DNA of 10,386 nt from Eubacteriales bacterium (lineage in GTDB: Bacteria > Bacillota > Clostridia > Peptostreptococcales > Anaerovoracaceae), in NCBI GenBank assembly GCA_029098205.1, contig JAQXNW010000094.1, forward strand, positions 1 through 10,386, in the 5' to 3' direction. This document shows positions 1 through 7,348 of this stretch, in pieces (positions within the stretch are counted from its first letter, which is position 1; every line of letters begins with the position of its first letter). A program made the position numbers and the translations under genes. The notes under the pieces were generated by a model. That model made no database searches. It worked only from the letters and a program-made list of their open reading frames with translations, and was not told where the DNA came from.

Positions 1-416
1 AGACGGATGCACCGTATGAGAAGATTGAGAAAGTCGGCAAGGATGTTGCGATGCAGGTCGCTTCCATGTCCCCGAAATTCGTGATGGATAGCCAGGCAGA
101 TCCGGAATATCTGGAAAGTGAGAAGGAGATCGCGCGCCAGCAGCTTCTGAACGAGGGAAAACCGGAGCAGATGATCGAAAAGATTATCCCGGGCAAAATC
201 AAGAAAGTTCTGAAGGAAGTCTGCCTTCTGGATCAGAAGTTTGTAAAGAATAGCGACCAGACGGTTGAACAGTATGTCGCTGAGTCTGCGAAGGCACTTG
301 GAATTGATATGGCAGTAACAGAGATGGTTCGTTATGAAGTCGGAGAAGGAATCGAGAAGAGACATGAGGATTTCGCGGCGGAAGTAGCGGCACAGCAGGC
401 GGCGGCAGCGAAATAA
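1..416 (+). CDS. tsf: Elongation factor Ts, C-terminal part (5' end outside window)
   Basis: EF-Ts is the cytoplasmic guanine-nucleotide exchange factor that recharges EF-Tu during translation elongation. The reading frame is open from base 3, and 137 residues plus a TAA stop are visible. The N-terminal UBA-like domain and the TDFV exchange motif lie upstream of the window. What is seen is the C-terminal core: a GKDVAMQVASMSPKF segment, the linker PGKIKKVLKEVCLLDQKFVK, TVEQYV, and the diagnostic tail RYEVGEGIEKRHEDFAAEV, which closely matches the conserved end of bacterial EF-Ts. A short Ala/Gln-rich tail ends the protein. In most Bacillota tsf follows rpsB, which would lie just upstream. A strong terminator follows 120 bases after the stop, so tsf appears to end its operon. 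An internal ATG at base 51 is not the start, because the family sequence continues upstream of it. Confidence 0.96.
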   Translation, partial: TDAPYEKIEKVGKDVAMQVASMSPKFVMDSQADPEYLESEKEIARQQLLNEGKPEQMIEKIIPGKIKKVLKEVCLLDQKFVKNSDQTVEQYVAESAKALGIDMAVTEMVRYEVGEGIEKRHEDFAAEVAAQQAAAAK

Positions 417-535
417 GGATACAGAAACCGCTTATTAGCGCTATTAGGAATTTCATTCGGAACGGATTTCCGCTTACTTTATAACGGATTTTCGGATCGG
501 AAGCGGATGATTTTTAAGCAGCAGATAGAATGAGG

Positions 536-577
536 AAGGTCTTCCGTGAATTTACAGATTCACGGAAGACCTTTTTT
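536..577 (+). terminator. Rho-independent terminator after tsf
   Basis: A perfect 16-bp inverted repeat, AAGGTCTTCCGTGAAT at 536-551 and ATTCACGGAAGACCTT at 558-573, encloses a 6-base loop. A run of six T covers 572-577. It lies 120 bases after the tsf stop. The opposite strand has no T run beyond the stem, so it should act only on plus-strand transcripts. It also separates ribosomal-type expression of tsf from the metabolic genes downstream. Confidence 0.95.
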
Positions 578-650
578 GAAGGCATAGATTCCGAAGCAAT
601 GGACATACAGGTGTGTAATTCACGCCGATGGCGGGCTTCATGCAGTGCGC

Positions 651-657
651 AGGGGGA
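651..657 (+). promoter_or_regulatory. Ribosome binding site that fixes the CoA-transferase start
   Basis: AGGGGGA, eight bases before ATG 665, is the only Shine-Dalgarno-like stretch in front of an in-frame start. The in-frame upstream starts at 530 and 599 have none, and the 530 start would place the terminator hairpin inside the coding region. Confidence 0.75.
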
Positions 658-664
658 AAGACAG

Positions 665-1969
665 ATGAACTGGAAGAAGCAGTACGCGGATAAAATACGA
701 ACGCCGAAAGAGGCGGCTTCCATTGTGCAGGATGAGGACCGCGTTTACATCGGAACATGCACGAGCGTTGCGAGAACGCTTGCCCGGGCGCTCGGCGACC
801 GGGCAGAAGAGCTCAGAGATGTCTGGATCGGAAGCTCGAATGTGATGGATGACCTCATCGTTATGAAAACGCCGGAGCATTTTCATGTTTCCACGTACTA
901 TATGGGTCCCGGCGAACGAAAAGCATACGCGATGAATAACTGCTCCTTCACAAGCGTTCATTTAAGTGAGCTGGATCTTTGGTTTAAAAAGACGTTTCGG
1001 CCGAATGTTTCTTTTATTGAGGTGAGCGAACCGGATGCGCAGGGGAGAGTAAGCCTGGGACCGTCCGGGGTCGGCATGCATGTTTCCGCGATGCGGTATT
1101 CCGACTGCGTGATTCTGGAAATAAATCCGAATGTTCCGTACGTATACGGCGACGAAGCTTTGTTTCCCCTGGAAAAGGCGGAATGCATCGTAGAAGGAGA
1201 CGATCTGATTCCGGAGGTGGATGATCTTCCGCCTTCCGAAGATGTCTGCAGAATCTCGGAATACATTGTTTCAAAGGTTCCGGACGGATCATGCATACAG
1301 CTTGGAATCGGCGGAATCGGACATGCAGTCGGATACGGGCTCAGGGAGAAGAATGACTTGGGAATCCATACAGAAGCATTCACGAACTCGATGGCGTTTC
1401 TGGTAAAAAACGGGAATGTTACGAATTCCCGAAAAAGCTTCTGCCCTGGAAAATCGACAGCGTCTTTCGCATTAGGGACAAAATCGCTGTATGATTTTCT
1501 GGATCATAATGAAAATGTCTATTTTACGGCGTTTTCGACAGGGAACGATCCCCGGGTTATCTGCCGGAATGATCATATGATTTCCATTAACAGCTGCATC
1601 AGCATAGATTTATATGGTCAAGTCGCATCGGACAATATAAACGGAAGGCAGTTCAGCGCGGTCGGGGGGCAGGTTGATTTTGTCCGGGGCGCGCAGATGT
1701 CGCGGGGAGGAAAATCCTTCATCGCGGCGACTTCCGTGAACATCAGCCGGAAAACCGGCAAAAAGACAAGCCGGATTGTTTCCAGACTCGCTCCAGGCAC
1801 AGTCGTTACAACTTCCCGTGCCGATGTGAATTACATCGTAACGGAACACGGCGCCGTCGATCTCAGACCGCTTGACATGCGGGACCGGGCGCATGCCTTA
1901 ATTTTGCTGGCAGATCCTGAGTTCCGGCCGATGCTGATCGAGGATGCGAAAAAAATGGGAATTTATTAA
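665..1969 (+). CDS. Acetyl-CoA hydrolase/transferase family CoA-transferase (4-hydroxybutyrate/butyryl-CoA:acetate transferase-like)
   Basis: This 434-aa cytoplasmic enzyme belongs to the family that moves CoA between acyl-CoA and a free acid such as acetate through a glutamyl-CoA thioester. Visible motifs are IQLGIGGIGHAV (about 211-222), DLGIHTE with the expected catalytic Glu237, FALGTKSLYDFLD (268-280), NDPRVICRNDHMISINSCISIDLYGQV (294-320), GGQVDFVRGAQMSRGGKSFIA (334-354), and the C-terminal VVTTSRADVNYIVTEHGAVDLR. Length fits the family, whose members have about 430-450 residues. The start at 665 has a good ribosome site and matches the family N-terminus. The usual GGIP is GGIG here, and several positions differ from classical butyrate-pathway enzymes, so the acyl specificity cannot be read. 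Its stop overlaps the ribosome site of the next gene, indicating an operon. It could be a butyryl-, propionyl- or 4-hydroxybutyryl-CoA transferase, or an acetyl-CoA hydrolase. Confidence 0.9.
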   Translation: MNWKKQYADKIRTPKEAASIVQDEDRVYIGTCTSVARTLARALGDRAEELRDVWIGSSNVMDDLIVMKTPEHFHVSTYYMGPGERKAYAMNNCSFTSVHLSELDLWFKKTFRPNVSFIEVSEPDAQGRVSLGPSGVGMHVSAMRYSDCVILEINPNVPYVYGDEALFPLEKAECIVEGDDLIPEVDDLPPSEDVCRISEYIVSKVPDGSCIQLGIGGIGHAVGYGLREKNDLGIHTEAFTNSMAFLVKNGNVTNSRKSFCPGKSTASFALGTKSLYDFLDHNENVYFTAFSTGNDPRVICRNDHMISINSCISIDLYGQVASDNINGRQFSAVGGQVDFVRGAQMSRGGKSFIAATSVNISRKTGKKTSRIVSRLAPGTVVTTSRADVNYIVTEHGAVDLRPLDMRDRAHALILLADPEFRPMLIEDAKKMGIY

Positions 1970-1980
1970 GGAGGCTCATC

Positions 1981-2670
1981 ATGGGAGAGAATGTACTCCT
2001 GCCGATTCAAAACTGGCTGGATATAGAAATGAAATACACGGTCGGAAGGGATCAGACTGCAAGAAAAAATCAGTACCGCCTGACGCATGCGGAAGAATGT
2101 GTGCTTGCGGACGGAGATGAGAAAGCAGATTTTATTTTTTCTCCATGGCTTCCGCTGAAATTTGCGCTGTACCGCTATGATGAAGACCTGAAGGGTGAGG
2201 ATCTTGTTGTAAAAAAGGCGGAGGATTATCAAGGACTGAAAAGACTGGTGCAGGAAGTCCTTCCGGTGAAAGAATCTGCTGTGCAGACTTTGTCCCGATT
2301 TTTTCAGGTTTATGCGACAAAGGAAAACGTCATGATTCTTCCGGATAAACGCGCCGCCCTTGCCCGTTCCATCCGTCCGTACTGCGATTTTACGCCTTCC
2401 TTCCTTCGGGGGTGCTTCCGCGGAGGTCTGTTTTCGGATTATTTCGGAAACCGTGACGATGTATTCGAAAATTGGGTGAAATCACAGCACATGGAAGTCT
2501 TTTTCAAAGACAGAGAGATTAAGAGAGAAAACATTCGCGGCATGGAATTTAAGGATATGATGGCTCGTTTCGATGGAACGCCGGATGATTTTGAGCATCT
2601 TGAAGATGCGGTTCTCTGGTATCTTGAGATTCTCCGGGAACGGAAGGAACTTCTGGAAGCCGGGGAGTAA
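1981..2670 (+). CDS. Unrecognised 229-aa cytoplasmic protein
   Basis: I do not recognise this protein. It has 229 residues, is highly charged, and shows no signal peptide, membrane segment, zinc motif or nucleotide-binding loop. The N-terminal half carries aromatic stretches (FIFSPWLPLKFALYRYDED, about 51-69). A central segment, SFLRGCFRGGLFSDYFGNRDDVFENW (about 140-165), is rich in Phe and Gly. The C-terminus looks helical and acidic (DDFEHLEDAVLWYLEILRERKELLE). The start is secure: AAGGAGG at 1968-1974 overlaps the TAA of the CoA-transferase and sits 6 bases before the ATG, so the two genes are almost certainly co-transcribed and possibly translationally coupled. It resembles the size class of small uncharacterised clostridial DUF proteins. 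DUF3878 would be the first family I would test, but that is a guess. No function is assigned. Confidence 0.85.
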   Translation: MGENVLLPIQNWLDIEMKYTVGRDQTARKNQYRLTHAEECVLADGDEKADFIFSPWLPLKFALYRYDEDLKGEDLVVKKAEDYQGLKRLVQEVLPVKESAVQTLSRFFQVYATKENVMILPDKRAALARSIRPYCDFTPSFLRGCFRGGLFSDYFGNRDDVFENWVKSQHMEVFFKDREIKRENIRGMEFKDMMARFDGTPDDFEHLEDAVLWYLEILRERKELLEAGE

Positions 2671-2745
2671 ACAGAACGCCTGGCAGGGTGCCGGAAGGTC
2701 GCAGAGCGCGGTCTCTTTAATGGGATCAAGGGAGGAAAAATATCG
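2671..2745. other. Short spacer before the amidohydrolase gene
   Basis: This 75-base spacer holds a small 6-bp hairpin (CTGGCA, GGG loop, TGCCGG) near its start without a T run, and the GGAGG ribosome site at 2731-2735. No promoter or terminator is convincing, so read-through from the upstream gene is likely. Confidence 0.45.
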
Positions 2746-3933
2746 ATGGATTGGAATTCCATACTTGAAAAAGCCGGAGAATTGGAGCCGGATCTGATAC
2801 GAACCCGCCGCTGGCTGCACAGAAACCCGGAGCTTTCTTTTAAGGAAAAGAAGACGACCGAGTTCATCGCGGACAGGCTTCGGAAGATCGGCCTTCATCC
2901 TGTGACATTTCCGGATTATTTCGGACTCTATGCGGATCTAGAATGCGGAGGAGAGAAGGAGCCTGCAGTTGTGCTCCGCGCGGATATTGACGCGCTTCCG
3001 GTAAAAGAGGAAACCGGTCTTCCCTTTGCCAGTGAGAAAGAGGGCGTCATGCACGCATGCGGACATGACTGTCATACGGCGATGCTTCTTGCCGCCGCCG
3101 AAATTCTTGTCGGAATGCGGAAAAATCTTTCCGGGAGGATTCGTTTCCTTTTTCAGTCGGCGGAAGAATCCTGCCATGGCGCTGCGTATTATATCGATCA
3201 TGGGATTCTGAACGATGCTTCAGTTATTTTCGGAGAGCATGTCTGGTCGGAGCTCTCGGATCAGGGAATCAATCTGGAGGATGGCGCCCGTATGGCAAGT
3301 TGTGATAATTTTACGATCACGGTGCATGGGAAAACAGCGCATGGCGCTTCCCCGGAGCGGGGAATTGACGCGATCGCAGCCTCTGCTTCGATCGTACAGA
3401 ATCTGCAGCAGATTGTTTCACGCCGCATTGATCCCAGAGACTCTGCCGCGATTACCATTGGAACGATCCATGGCGGCGAACGGTCGAATCTGATCTGTAA
3501 AGAAGTCGTCATGGAGGGAACGGTCCGTACGCATTCCGAGTCTGTAAGGGATTCCGCGGAAGACTGGATCCGAAGATGCGCGGAATATTCCGCGGAAGGG
3601 ACCGGTGCGGAGGCGGAACTTGATTATCAGTATATACTCCGGCCATTGTTCAATGATCCGAAGTATACGGCGGCGGCACGGGAGGCGGCAGCAGGACTGT
3701 TCGGTACGTCTGTTCTCATGCCAATGAAAAAATCCATGCTGAGCGAGGATTTTGCGCTGTATCAGGAACGGATTCCTTCTGTATTCGCGCTCGTCGGCGC
3801 GCGGAATGAGAAAAAAGGCTTGATTTACGGCAATCACGATCCCCGTTTTACGGTGGACGAGAGCATCCTGAAACGCGGCGCAGCGCTTTACGCTGGGTTT
3901 GCGGCAGATGTGCTGAAGGAACAGGAGTATTGA
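2746..3933 (+). CDS. M20-family (M20D-type) metal-dependent amidohydrolase, aminoacylase/hippurate hydrolase-like
   Basis: This 395-aa cytoplasmic enzyme belongs to the family that hydrolyses N-acyl amino acids, hippurate or related amides with a di-metal centre. Visible are LRADIDALPVKEETGLPF (77-94), the metal motif HACGHDCH with Cys105 and His107, SAEE with Glu140/Glu141, GEHVW with His165, the dimerisation-domain signature GKTAHGASPERGIDAI (195-210), GTIHGGERSNLI (239-250), and the C-terminal metal ligand in GNHDPRFTVDE (His364). All expected ligands are present, so it should be active. There is no signal peptide. The start at 2746 has GGAGG 10 bases upstream. Its stop is only 6 bases before the patatin-like gene, indicating co-translation. 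The substrate (N-acetyl, N-benzoyl, N-fatty-acyl amino acid, N-acetyl-diaminopimelate or auxin conjugate) cannot be told from motifs alone. Confidence 0.93.
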   Translation: MDWNSILEKAGELEPDLIRTRRWLHRNPELSFKEKKTTEFIADRLRKIGLHPVTFPDYFGLYADLECGGEKEPAVVLRADIDALPVKEETGLPFASEKEGVMHACGHDCHTAMLLAAAEILVGMRKNLSGRIRFLFQSAEESCHGAAYYIDHGILNDASVIFGEHVWSELSDQGINLEDGARMASCDNFTITVHGKTAHGASPERGIDAIAASASIVQNLQQIVSRRIDPRDSAAITIGTIHGGERSNLICKEVVMEGTVRTHSESVRDSAEDWIRRCAEYSAEGTGAEAELDYQYILRPLFNDPKYTAAAREAAAGLFGTSVLMPMKKSMLSEDFALYQERIPSVFALVGARNEKKGLIYGNHDPRFTVDESILKRGAALYAGFAADVLKEQEY

Positions 3934-3939
3934 CAGCTT

Positions 3940-4797
3940 ATGAAAAAAATTGGATTGGTAATCGAAGGCGGCGGTATGAAATGCGCGTATAATGCGGGGA
4001 TTCTGGATCGATTTCTGGATGATCATATACAGTTTCCGTACGTGATCGGCGTTTCTGCCGGGTGTGCGAACGGGGCGTCCTATCTCGCAGGACAAAGAGG
4101 GAGGAATCTTCGTTTTTATACAGAGCACACGAAAGAAAAGGGATATTTTGGAATTGGCAGCTTTCTGAAGACCGGAGATCTGTTCGGACTGGATTATATT
4201 TATTCCGACTGCACGAACCATGATGGGAACGATCCTTTGGATTTTCCCGCTATGTCAAAGAATCCGGCGGAATACTGCGCTGTAGCGACGAACGCGCTGA
4301 CTGGAGAGCCGCATTATTTTTACAAGAAGGAACTTTCGCAGGATCATTATGAAATCATCAAGGCTTCCTGCGCGCTTCCCGCGGCCTGCCGTCCGCGGGT
4401 CATTGACGGAGTTCCGTATTATGACGGCGGAGTATCGGATTCTCTTCCTCTTGACCATGCGCTTTCCGATGGATGCGATAAGATCGTTGTTCTTACGACA
4501 AAGCCCAGAGATTATGTGAAGCAGCCTGAGAAATTCCGCTTATTCTATACGATCCGATGCCGGAAATATCCGAAGATTGTAAAACTGCTGAATGAGCGGC
4601 ATATCAATTACCGGAAATCAATGGAACGGATGTTTGAATTGGAGAAAGAAGGAAAGGCATTCCTCTTCCAGCCGAGTGTGCATCTGGAAATGGGAACGTT
4701 CGCGATGGATCTTAAAGCGGAGCAGGATCTCTATGATCTTGCTTTCCGGGATTATGACGTTCTTCACGATTCTTTGATTCAATTTATGGAATCCTAG
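3940..4797 (+). CDS. Patatin-like phospholipase family protein
   Basis: This 285-aa protein belongs to the family of serine lipid acyl hydrolases that use a Ser-Asp dyad. The N-terminus gives the oxyanion-loop motif EGGGMK (9-14). The nucleophile elbow GVSAG follows, with Ser39, and the catalytic Asp162 lies in the DGG motif of PYYDGGVSDSLPL. The remaining sequence (KIVVLTTKPRDY, then NYRKSMERMFELEKEGKAFLFQP) matches the bacterial YjjU-like patatin subgroup. No signal peptide or membrane helix is seen, so it probably acts inside the cell on membrane lipids or lysolipids. It begins 6 bases after the amidohydrolase stop; its ribosome site CAGGAG (3922-3927) lies inside the end of that gene. Family membership is strong. 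The true substrate is unknown. Confidence 0.93.
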   Translation: MKKIGLVIEGGGMKCAYNAGILDRFLDDHIQFPYVIGVSAGCANGASYLAGQRGRNLRFYTEHTKEKGYFGIGSFLKTGDLFGLDYIYSDCTNHDGNDPLDFPAMSKNPAEYCAVATNALTGEPHYFYKKELSQDHYEIIKASCALPAACRPRVIDGVPYYDGGVSDSLPLDHALSDGCDKIVVLTTKPRDYVKQPEKFRLFYTIRCRKYPKIVKLLNERHINYRKSMERMFELEKEGKAFLFQPSVHLEMGTFAMDLKAEQDLYDLAFRDYDVLHDSLIQFMES

Positions 4798-4816
4798 ATC
4801 GGCAATATTGTATAAT
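4787..4816 (+). promoter_or_regulatory. Possible internal promoter before the acyl-CoA synthetase gene
   Basis: A perfect -10 hexamer TATAAT lies at 4811-4816, 44 bases before ATG 4860. The -35 side is weak: TGGAAT at 4787-4792 with 18-base spacing, inside the end of the patatin gene. The palindrome CAATATTG (4803-4810) abuts the -10, a position where a repressor could act. It may give extra expression to the downstream half of the cluster. Confidence 0.4.
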
Positions 4817-4837
4817 AGAAAACAGGATTTTCTTTTT
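4817..4837 (+). terminator. Weak AU-rich hairpin with T run, possible attenuator or leaky terminator
   Basis: AGAAAA (4817-4822) pairs with TTTTCT (4828-4833) around a CAGGA loop, and T continues to 4837. The stem has a single G-C pair, so it would be unstable and at best a leaky stop. It lies between the possible -10 element and the ribosome site GGAGGAG at 4846-4852. Confidence 0.2.
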
Positions 4838-4859
4838 CCCTGCATGGAGGAGCAGTATC

Positions 4860-6692
4860 ATGAGATTTGATTATTCAAAGTATTGGTATGAAGATATACG
4901 TCCGATTGAGGATATTACCGGAATGCTCCGGGAAAGCGCAGAGCTTTATGCGGAAAATCCCGCGTTCTGGGTGAAAGAGAAGCGGGGAAGCGCTTACGAG
5001 CCCATTACGTACAAGGTCATGCATCATGATGTGGAGAGCCTTGGAACGGCGCTTGTCAACGAGGGATTTTCGGGTTCTAACATCGCGGTATGCGGGAAAA
5101 ACTGCTATGAATGGATTGTTTCTTATCTTGCCGTCATGACAGGTACGGGAACGGTTGTTCCGATCGACCGGGAACTCTCTGGTGATGAGATTGAGAATCT
5201 GCTGGAGACTGCGGAATGTGACGTTCTGTTTGCGACGGATGATGTCTGCCGGAAGATCGTGAAAGGAACGAGGCTGAAATGGCTTTATGTCATGGAGGCT
5301 TACGGAGACCGGCGGGACAGTTCAGAAAGACCGGTCAGCGCGATTTCGGATCCGGAAGAATATCGTAGAAGAAGAAATCTGGCAGAATCGATGCAGGTGA
5401 TCCCGTGGCGGACGCTTCTTACAGTCGGAGAGGATCTGCTTGGCGAGGGAGATACCCGGTTTATCCGAAGCATCCCGGACAAAGATGCGGCTTCTGTGAT
5501 TCTGTTTACATCCGGAACCACTGGAAATCCTAAGGGGGTCATGCTTTCCCAGCGAAATATCGCATCCAACATCATGGATGTATGCCGAATTGCGCATATT
5601 TATACATGGGATAAGACTTTGTCGATTCTCCCGATTCATCATACGTACGAATGCACGCTTGGAATGCTTCTGGTTCTTTACCGCGGAGCCAGCACGGCAT
5701 TCAGCGAAGGGCTTAAATATATTTCCAAAAATATGAAGGAAGCGGAGAATACGGTCATAATAGGGGTTCCGCGGGTTCTGGAAATGGTATACAGTCGGAT
5801 TGAAAAGGAAGTCAGGGCCAGGGGAAAAGAAAAAGCATTTCAAAAAATGCTCCGCGCCAGCCACCGAATGAAGGCCGCGGGTCTTCCGGGAAGCCGGATT
5901 CTTTTCCGCTCCGTAAGGAAACAGCTTGGCGGAAAGCTCCGCCTCGTGATTACGGGGGCCGCAGCCATGCAGCCGAATGTATTCCGCGCTTTTGAAGATA
6001 TGGGTCTCATCGTTCTTCAGGGCTACGGAATGACGGAATGTACGCCGCTTGTGTCCGGAACGCCGATGCGGGAAGAACAGGCGCGCTACCGGAAAGCCGG
6101 TTCAGTCGGGATCCCAGTGAAGAGCGGTGAAGTGAAAATTTCGGATCCGGATGAAGAAGGAATCGGAGAAATTCTGTTCCGCGGACCGAATGTTATGCTT
6201 GGGTATTACAAAATGCCGGAAGAAACGAACGAAGTCCTGACGGGAGACGGATGGCTCCATACCGGAGATCTTGGATTTGTCGATCCGGAGGGATGGATTT
6301 ATCTTACCGGAAGAAAAAAGAATGTCATTGTCACCTCGACTGGTGAAAATGTATATCCGGAAGAGATTGAAGATTATATTAACAAGAGCCGGTATATAGA
6401 AGATTCCATGGTTTTCCCGTATAAAGAGAACGGAGAGGAAATGGTCGCCGTGCAGATCTTCCCTGATGCTGAGGAAATCAAGGAATCTATGGGAAAGGAA
6501 CCTTCGTTTGAGGAGACGGAAGCTCTTCTAAAATCGGAAATTCAGGAACTGAATCAGGGACTTTCTGTATATAAGCGGATTCGGAGAGTCTTTGTCCGTA
6601 AAGAAGACTTCGTCCGAACGACGACGAAGAAGATAAAAAGACAGGAAAATAAAGTATCCGAGTCCGAAGGGGAAAGAGGTGCGGACGATTGA
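4860..6692 (+). CDS. AMP-binding long-chain fatty-acid--CoA ligase
   Basis: This 610-aa adenylate-forming enzyme should activate fatty acids with ATP and CoA to acyl-CoA. Motifs appear in order: the ATP loop LFTSGTTGNPKG (215-226), ILPIHHTYEC (256-265), the adenine-binding GYGMTE (388-393), GWLHTGDLGF (464-473) with the ribose-binding Asp470, the hinge GRKKNVIVTSTGENVYPEEIE (484-504), and a C-terminal RTTTKKIKR (586-594). In that last motif Lys591 takes the place of the catalytic lysine of the usual RTSTGKIKR, and the preceding Gly is replaced by Lys590. The length and the long insert between the ATP loop and GYGMTE fit long-chain acyl-CoA synthetases (LACS/FadD15-like) rather than acetyl-CoA synthetases. 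There is no membrane helix. The start has a strong GGAGGAG site. Its last four bases overlap the TTG start of the HAD gene, indicating translational coupling. Confidence 0.93.
   Translation: MRFDYSKYWYEDIRPIEDITGMLRESAELYAENPAFWVKEKRGSAYEPITYKVMHHDVESLGTALVNEGFSGSNIAVCGKNCYEWIVSYLAVMTGTGTVVPIDRELSGDEIENLLETAECDVLFATDDVCRKIVKGTRLKWLYVMEAYGDRRDSSERPVSAISDPEEYRRRRNLAESMQVIPWRTLLTVGEDLLGEGDTRFIRSIPDKDAASVILFTSGTTGNPKGVMLSQRNIASNIMDVCRIAHIYTWDKTLSILPIHHTYECTLGMLLVLYRGASTAFSEGLKYISKNMKEAENTVIIGVPRVLEMVYSRIEKEVRARGKEKAFQKMLRASHRMKAAGLPGSRILFRSVRKQLGGKLRLVITGAAAMQPNVFRAFEDMGLIVLQGYGMTECTPLVSGTPMREEQARYRKAGSVGIPVKSGEVKISDPDEEGIGEILFRGPNVMLGYYKMPEETNEVLTGDGWLHTGDLGFVDPEGWIYLTGRKKNVIVTSTGENVYPEEIEDYINKSRYIEDSMVFPYKENGEEMVAVQIFPDAEEIKESMGKEPSFEETEALLKSEIQELNQGLSVYKRIRRVFVRKEDFVRTTTKKIKRQENKVSESEGERGADD
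6675..6681 (+). promoter_or_regulatory. Ribosome binding site supporting a TTG start
   Basis: AGAGGTG lies seven bases before TTG 6689, inside the end of the acyl-CoA synthetase gene. It is the reason for choosing the TTG start over later in-frame ATG codons, which would cut off the HAD nucleophile motif. Confidence 0.6.
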
Positions 6693-7348
6693 TCGAGGCA
6701 GGAAGCGGACAGAAATACATAGATACCGTTATTTTTGATATCGGAAATGTGTTAATGAGTTTTCAGTGGATTCCATATATGCGGACGATGTTTGACGAAC
6801 CGATGATCCGGAGAGTAAACCGTGCTATTTGGGGATCTGGGCTATGGAATGAAATGGACCGCGGTCTTAAGACAGGTATGGAGCTTCTTCCGGAGATGCA
6901 GGCCAGGGATCCGGAAATTCAGGATGAAATCAAGCAGGCCTTTCTTCATTGCGGAAAGTGCATGCATCGGATGGATTATGCGGCTCCATGGATTCGGGAG
7001 CTTCATCAGCGCGGGTTCAGGACTCTCTATCTTTCAAACTACTCGCATTATGTAATGGGGAGAAATCCGGATGTCCTCTATTTTCTTCCGGAACTGGACG
7101 GAGGCATTTTCTCCTGTGATGTGAAAACAATAAAACCGGAGAAAAAAATATTTGAGATCGCGAAGGAACGGTATTCGTTGAATCTTGAAAAATCTGTTTT
7201 TCTCGATGACAATCCGGAAAACGTCCGCGCATCGAGAGCGTTCGGGCTTCCGGCCATTCGTTTTACTACTTATGCGGAAACCCGTCCGAAACTAGAAGAG
7301 ACGATTTTAGGATCGGATCAGTTTGTTACAGAACCTCTGCCGGATTAA
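6689..7348 (+). CDS. HAD-superfamily hydrolase (subfamily IA, YihX/epoxide-hydrolase-like)
   Basis: This 219-aa protein carries the HAD phosphatase motifs. Motif I is VIFDIGNVL with nucleophile Asp17; the third position is Gly and the fourth Asn, as in the DxGNV variant typical of YihX-like sugar phosphatases. Motif II is LYLSNYS with Ser116/Asn117, motif III is Lys149 in IKPEKKIF, and motif IV is FLDDNPENV with Asp173/Asp174. A helical cap lies between motifs I and II. The start is a TTG that overlaps the TGA of the acyl-CoA synthetase (TTGA), with a ribosome site AGAGGTG just upstream. This predicts coupled, probably modest, translation. Substrates of this subgroup are small phosphorylated metabolites such as sugar phosphates or nucleotides. 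Nothing here ties it to acyl metabolism except its position. Confidence 0.88.
   Translation: MIEAGSGQKYIDTVIFDIGNVLMSFQWIPYMRTMFDEPMIRRVNRAIWGSGLWNEMDRGLKTGMELLPEMQARDPEIQDEIKQAFLHCGKCMHRMDYAAPWIRELHQRGFRTLYLSNYSHYVMGRNPDVLYFLPELDGGIFSCDVKTIKPEKKIFEIAKERYSLNLEKSVFLDDNPENVRASRAFGLPAIRFTTYAETRPKLEETILGSDQFVTEPLPD

Larger units (their letters stand above)
417..664. other. Intergenic region between tsf and the CoA-transferase gene
   Basis: This 248-base gap holds the strong tsf terminator at 536-577 and the ribosome site of the next gene. Upstream of the terminator, TCCGCTT at 469-475 and AAGCGGA at 501-507 form a 7-bp inverted repeat with a 25-base loop, followed by a short T run at 511-515. 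This could be a weak auxiliary terminator. I see no convincing promoter for the CoA-transferase gene. The best -10-like element after the terminator is TGTAAT at 614-619, with only a poor -35 match (TTCCGA, 589-594) at 19-base spacing. No RNA gene or riboswitch was recognised. Confidence 0.6.

Noticed and set aside
530..664. Longer N-terminus for the CoA-transferase starting at 530
   Set aside because: It would translate through the tsf terminator hairpin, has no ribosome site, and the added residues do not match the family, whereas ATG 665 has AGGGGGA in front.
3418..4221. Open frame of 267 codons on the minus strand across the amidohydrolase and patatin genes
   Set aside because: It lies opposite two genes with clear catalytic motifs, shows no recognisable family features and has no promoter signal. 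It is best explained as a shadow of codon bias.
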